Origin: Monosporascus cannonballus
Lineage: Eukaryota > Ascomycota > Sordariomycetes > Xylariales
Direction of reading: 5' to 3'
Length of the DNA: 64,000 nucleotides
NCBI GenBank assembly: GCA_004154925.1
Contig: QJNS01000022.1
Location: forward strand, 186,001-250,000
The notes under the pieces were generated by a model. The model saw only the letters and a list, made by a program, of their open reading frames with translations. It was not told the origin of the DNA and ran no database searches. The translations under genes and the position numbers were made by a program. Each line of letters begins with the position of its first letter. The stretch's first letter is position 1. This document shows positions 59,151-64,000 of this stretch, in pieces.

Positions 59151-59570
59151 TATAACGGCTAAACGGTTTAACCAATTATTAAACCTTAATCGTACGGATT
59201 TATATTAATAGGAATATCGTAAGAATTTAACCAATAAATATAATAATCATATTACGTCTCGTAATACCAAAGGTGCTTTAAGTAATAATATTATACTACA
59301 AATAATTAATATTAATAAATATTGCAAATTAAGGTTATCTAAATTATGAAAATAATGAACGTATATATCTTCGTTCTGGCTCAAGGTGCTTAAACGGTTT
59401 AAACCTTTAAGCCCGTTAATCCTTTAAGTTTCTTGCTGGCTTAAGAGGCTCAAGGTGCTTGGCACCTTAAGACCTTTGAGCTAGTTACGTAACTTCTTGG
59501 CGATGGTCGGGGCCCGTCTTTTGGTAGTCCCGACCATTCGCAAGGGAGCCAAGACTATTAGGTCATAACA
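59151..59570 (-). repeat. 5' LTR of element B (right)
   Basis: About 420 bp. Bases 59440-59570 remain GC-rich and little mutated, as in the 5' LTR of A. Confidence 0.88.
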
Positions 59571-59575
59571 TTAAT

Positions 59576-59652
59576 GCATTCATTTTTTGGAATCTGCTTT
59601 ACGATTGGTCGGAGATCACCTCACCCAGCTCACAGCTGTCCATTATCTTAGA
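59576..59652 (+). repeat. Right (3') LTR of element C, second piece
   Basis: Matches 45634-45710 (TTGGAATCTGCTTTA.GATTGGTCGG) and ends CCATTATCTTAGA. Confidence 0.85.
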
Positions 59653-62600
59653 AAAATAGTTGCGAAGCATGTTTATTCTGTATACGAAAATTATTAATTT
59701 TTAAAAATTAAAAACCTTTATTATTATTAGGTTTAATTGTTATATTATTAAAATATTTATTTTTAATTGGTTTAACTAACAAAAGTTAAACTGTGTTTCT
59801 TTACTATAATAATTGTCGCACTTACAATAACTATTTAATATAAGTATTTTCTTTTTCTTAAAAAGTATATACTTTATTATTATACTTTCATAATATTATA
59901 TAATAAACAAATGAATATTAAATTTAAATACCAAATAGACGACTCGAAGGCTATGTAATTATAAATGATAATAATATATATGAAACTGATTAATCCGATA
60001 AAAATGTTATTGTGATTATTTCAGAATATTAATATATAAAATGATATATTAATTTAAACTTTTAACTAATTCTTAAAACCGTCAAAATATTAAGGTAACG
60101 ATTTACTCGAATCTTTCGAAATATTACAAACTTTAATTATATAACGGAGATCGGTAAGCGTTTTTTTAGTTAAATGCTAAAAAGAACCTTTAGTAAATTC
60201 GTAAAAAACTTTACAATTTAATTTATAAATATTTAATTTAATTTGCGATTTTCTTATAAAACGTATTCTGAAATCCTTGAATTGATTATTTTTAAATATA
60301 TAATTATGCTTATCGATCGACCCGATATAATTATTACAGATATTTTTCTCGAAGCTAGAAAGCGATATATATTCGAACAATGGAAACATTATGTAATTTC
60401 TAAGCGATTCAGAAACGTAATAGCGTTTTTTTCAAAGTTCGTAAGGCATTAAGTTAAGTATTTTCAAAGGCTAAATAAATAGCTCATTTAAGTACCGAAA
60501 GTCCTTAATAAAATGTACTATAAGTTAATCTAAAGGACCGGCGCGGATAATCTCGATAAATACCGCTTTTATCCCGGGCTTGCTTTTGAAAAGCAGCATT
60601 TTGGTAATCGGCGATTAGGTATTAGCAGCTTCCCAAAAATTGATATCGATAATTCGCCATTTCAGGAACCGGCCTATAGCGAAATCGAAAATAAACGAAA
60701 TAGATATTATTTTAAGTATTTATTATTAATGAGGATAAAATAAGTTACGATGGAAAAGAATAATTTATGTCGAAATATTCGGAAGTAATATACGTAATAA
60801 CCGCGTTATTATTCCAGATATCGATTACATACTGAAATATTGAAAAAAGATATTAACGAAAATTTAATCTGCCAATATTAATAAAGAAACTAAGGAATCG
60901 GTTAATAATTCTTGGACCGGGAAAAATCGATAAAGTTAAAGATGAAAAAATTCTTTAGTATTATTACTAGGTACTGGTATTATTAATCGGTAACTCTCAG
61001 AAAACTGCTTGACGGTTCCTAAAATTAGAAAAACTATTAGATTACGTTCGATAAATTATTGTACCTTTTGCTAAGAAAAATAAGGTTTAAAAAGGAATAA
61101 ATTATTCATAATTGGAGTTGCAAAAAAAAGGTAATTATCACCTTTAGCAATATTGTGGAATCGATACTCAAAAAAAGAATGCAATTCGGATATAGAAGCC
61201 TGACGGTATATGGGATTTTAACTTTTACGAATATCGGATGGGTTGATTAGAAGCTTATTATTACGTTAAAGTTAAGGAATTAAAAGCTTATTTATTTTGC
61301 GGATAGAAGCTTTAACAAATATAAGGTGTTTTAAGGCTTTAAGGACGCGACGATAATGTGCCGAAGAAAGGATCGAAGTTTTGGTGATTTTGATTATATC
61401 GAATTTAACCGTTTCTGATAATATCGGAAATATTATTCTTAATTAACGGATGGCCAATTTGCTTAACCAGTTCCTTAGGATCCGTATTGATATAAGAACC
61501 CTAACGTTTGAAAAGTTTTGACGGGTTGGGAATGCCCATAATAAATTAATTAAACGTATTAAAAGGAAAGAAAGACATTTGCAAATATAAATATTAATAT
61601 ACGTAAATGGAAAATAATTATTATTAACAAAAAATAAGAAATTATAAAGTTTAACGCCTAAGAAAGTATAAAAACAATAACGTTTGCAAGTAATTAATTA
61701 AAAACGATAATAATGTACAGTACTTTCTTTGATAATATCAGATAAAAATTTCCTGGAATTCTTTCAACGTATTAGAATTTTTATTAAAAAGATAATTAGA
61801 AATAATTAGCATATTGTCGATTAATTATTATTATCTTTTACTATTGCGATCAAATATTTTCTAATAACATATTAATTTCATGATTTATTAATTATATCTC
61901 ATACTTATTTACCTGTACTATAATTTCTTATTTACTATATACTCAAAGCCCATTATATATATCATAATATCGACGTCGTCGAAAACGTAATCTAGAAAAC
62001 CGGCTCGGACTGATCTTAAACCAAACCGCAGGAAAATAAATTAATCTAGGTTTAATAAGTTAAGTAAGGCTACGAATATTAAGGTTCTAAGTACGTCAAA
62101 ATTTAAGAAAATATTGAAAAAGCTATACGGCGATATTGTATCTTATATTCCCATATTCCGTCCTAGTTGAAAAGTTAACTTTGATTGATTAATACTTATT
62201 GCCTTACATAATTAAGAAAAAAGTTACCCTTAAAATGATTTTAAAATATTACCAGATTTCAAAAATAATCCGGACCTATGGCATAATACCGTAATTGCAT
62301 TATTTTTAAAGATTATTATACTTATCGCCGACGAAAAATACCTCCGATCCAAAAAAAATTATTATACTAATATATGCATTTTCGCGTAGGGCCATAAAAA
62401 ATTAACTGGTATGTATTTTCGAAGCCAGTTATTTGATTACGTCAGGATGTTATACGGCATTAAATGAAAAAATAAAAGTTGATATCCGTATTTCGAATTT
62501 TAATTATGTTTGGACGATAACTTACAATATTATTCGTATTAATAAAACTAAGAGATATGGGCATTAGGTTAGCCTTTTATATATCCGATCAAAACGTATT

Positions 62601-64000
62601 TTTATAGTTTTCGACAGTACCTCTTTAAATAATCGAATTAAAAAGATGCTAAGATTATACCGGTAAAAATAAAAATAAGCTAGCTTTAATAATTTACCTG
62701 TACGTATTAGCAAAGTTAAAATTTTTAAATAACATTTTGGCTGGACATATAGTATTCAAGTAGCTTATTTATTTTATGTTATTATACGGAAACCTGGTTT
62801 ATAAGCAACTAAAAAGCCGATTTTAAATAAGAAATAATAACTGGTCGAAAATATAGAAAAGGAATTAAGGCGTACCTGGGTTTATATAACAGAAATTAAA
62901 ATAAAAACGTACTTAAAGGATTTTGGCCTAGTAAACATCTGTTATTTATTTTTAAAAACTTTTCGGATTTTTTTTTATTTTCCGATTAGGATATTTGTAT
63001 ACCTTGTCAATCACGAAGCGGTCCAGAATTAATGCGTAAATTATATAGTAATATCAAAGCTGAATATATATTTCGCTCGTTTATTAATAATTAGCGTACT
63101 CAAGTTATATTAGCAGGAACTTATAAAACCCCGTATCAATAGGTAGAAGATATATATCAGATTACTAGGAAACGATCAGAACCTTATTTTATGCTACGAT
63201 GGCCGGTCTGAAAAAAGTATAAGGCGTCGATTAACGATTAACAATCGAAAATAAAGTATAAAAGGACAAGGGAAAAGCTTGTGAATTAAAAGATAAGATT
63301 GGAATTTTGAATTAAAAATGTTAGAAGATGTATTACGTCGAAAGAAAAAGGATTAATTAGTAGGGATATAAGTATAATATGCTTATTATAGCTTTAGGTT
63401 ATCGTTATTTTTTACGATAAAACGAGGACGTTTTCTATCATAAAAAAGAAGGTTTGAAGTAAGGCGGGATATTACGCCTATAATTCGGTTTGGCTTATTA
63501 GAAAGCCCTAGTTTCGTATATATATTAAGGAGTTCTTTTTTGCCATAGGTTTAACTCCTAGGTATTACCTACGACTATCATTATTTAATATATTTTCTGC
63601 TATTTCAGTTTTCGTGATTTGATACTATCAATACCATCGGATTAAATTCTTTATTTTGATAACCCCTTTCCGTATAGTGATATAGCTTGTTTATCCGCAT
63701 TGATTAAGACCAATTCTCCCCCTTACCCCTATTTAGTATATAAGAGTTTTATAAATTTAATTTAATTTTGGTTAATTAATTACCAATATTTCGTAAGAAA
63801 CTAGTACATTAACATTTATAGCTATATTTCTATCATACTTGTTAATTATTCTAAGCATAATATAATTACATTTATTCAACAAATAAATACTTGTTTTTTA
63901 TTATTTTATTACTATTTTTTTAGGAATTATCGGAATAATATTACATTATATACAACGTTATTATAATATGTTATATGGTATAAACGTAGCCCTTTTATAC
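59653..64000. other. AT-rich degenerate DNA, unidentified
   Basis: No LTR, no Gypsy domain and no intact gene that I can recognise. Patches with normal composition occur at about 60535-60700 and 61370-61520. The first reads DNLDKYRFYPGLAFEKQHFG on the plus strand, protein-like but unknown to me. A 69-codon frame at 60243-60452 includes RKRYIFEQWKHYVISKRF, also unknown. It may be a different class of RIP-damaged mobile element that runs past the window. Confidence 0.4.

Larger units (their letters stand above)
52749..59570 (-). mobile_element. Ty3/Gypsy retrotransposon B inserted in the 3' LTR of C
   Basis: LTRs at 52749-53169 and 59151-59570 (about 420 bp) start TGTAACGG / TATAACGG and end ATAATA / ATAACA on the plus strand. 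Target copies are CTAAT (52744-52748) and TTAAT (59571-59575), differing by one C-to-T. Orientation is minus: the antisense relic and 3' LTR lie at the left. It is closely related to element A along its length. Confidence 0.9.
45505..59652 (+). mobile_element. Ty3/Gypsy retrotransposon C with element B inside its 3' LTR
   Basis: The left LTR is 45505-45710 (206 bp, starts TGTGAGAATAC). The right LTR is in two pieces, 52620-52748 and 59576-59652, which also total 206 bp. A polypurine tract AAAAAGGGGG (52604-52613) stands just before the right LTR. The interior (45711-52619) has Gypsy-type RT remains. No clean target duplication is visible, because the ends are A/T-rich. Confidence 0.8.

Noticed and set aside
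13431..64000. Mitochondrial origin of the AT-rich DNA
   Set aside because: It contains Gypsy elements with target duplications and RIP-type stops, joined directly to nuclear genes; no mitochondrial genes are seen.

Overview
The window looks like nuclear DNA of a filamentous ascomycete (Pezizomycotina). Spliced genes have short introns (66-113 bp) with GTAAGT/GTATGT-type donors and CTAAC/CTAAT branch points. They lie next to about 50 kb of AT-rich DNA in which repeats are saturated with C-to-T and G-to-A changes, the mark of repeat-induced point mutation (RIP).

Region 1 (1 to about 13.43 kb) is GC-balanced and gene-bearing. It holds ISU1 (mitochondrial Fe-S scaffold, minus), a broken SAM-methyltransferase relic (minus), UBP14 (deubiquitinase of free ubiquitin chains, plus), MAD2 (spindle checkpoint HORMA protein, minus, four exons) and GUF1 (mitochondrial LepA/EF4 GTPase, plus). 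UBP14 and MAD2 converge; MAD2 and GUF1 diverge from a shared interval of about 390 bp. A relic resembling a medium-chain dehydrogenase sits at the edge of the AT-rich block.

Region 2 (about 13.43-64 kb) has no intact gene. After a little-mutated solo LTR (13619-13991), five insertions are nested one inside the other: Ty3/Gypsy element F (14554 to about 44990) contains element G (19137-43255), which contains Gypsy element D (21348-42092), which contains E (26724-40132), which contains A (32711-39456). Target-site duplications support D, E and A. A second nest follows: Gypsy element C (45505 to about 59652) carries element B (52749-59570) inside its 3' LTR. The last 4.3 kb is degenerate and unidentified.

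The most unusual object is G. Once D is set aside it is about 3.37 kb long. Its two ends are complementary 11-bp arms next to TAATATTAC, so joining the ends would make a hairpin with that nonanucleotide in its loop, as in the replication origin of circular Rep-encoding single-stranded DNA (CRESS-DNA) viruses. A leftward relic at the right end has motifs of a geminivirus/genomovirus-type Rep, and a rightward relic at the left end begins with an Arg/Tyr-rich stretch like a capsid protein. I read it as a full-length, RIP-damaged CRESS-DNA genome integrated into a retrotransposon.

A second unusual pattern is shared by five Gypsy elements (A, B, D, E, F). Between the pol chromodomain and the 3' LTR, each has an antisense coding relic. 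In A and E it keeps close to Zn(II)2Cys6 cysteine spacing, and D, F and B fit less exactly; a charged, coiled-coil-like segment follows.
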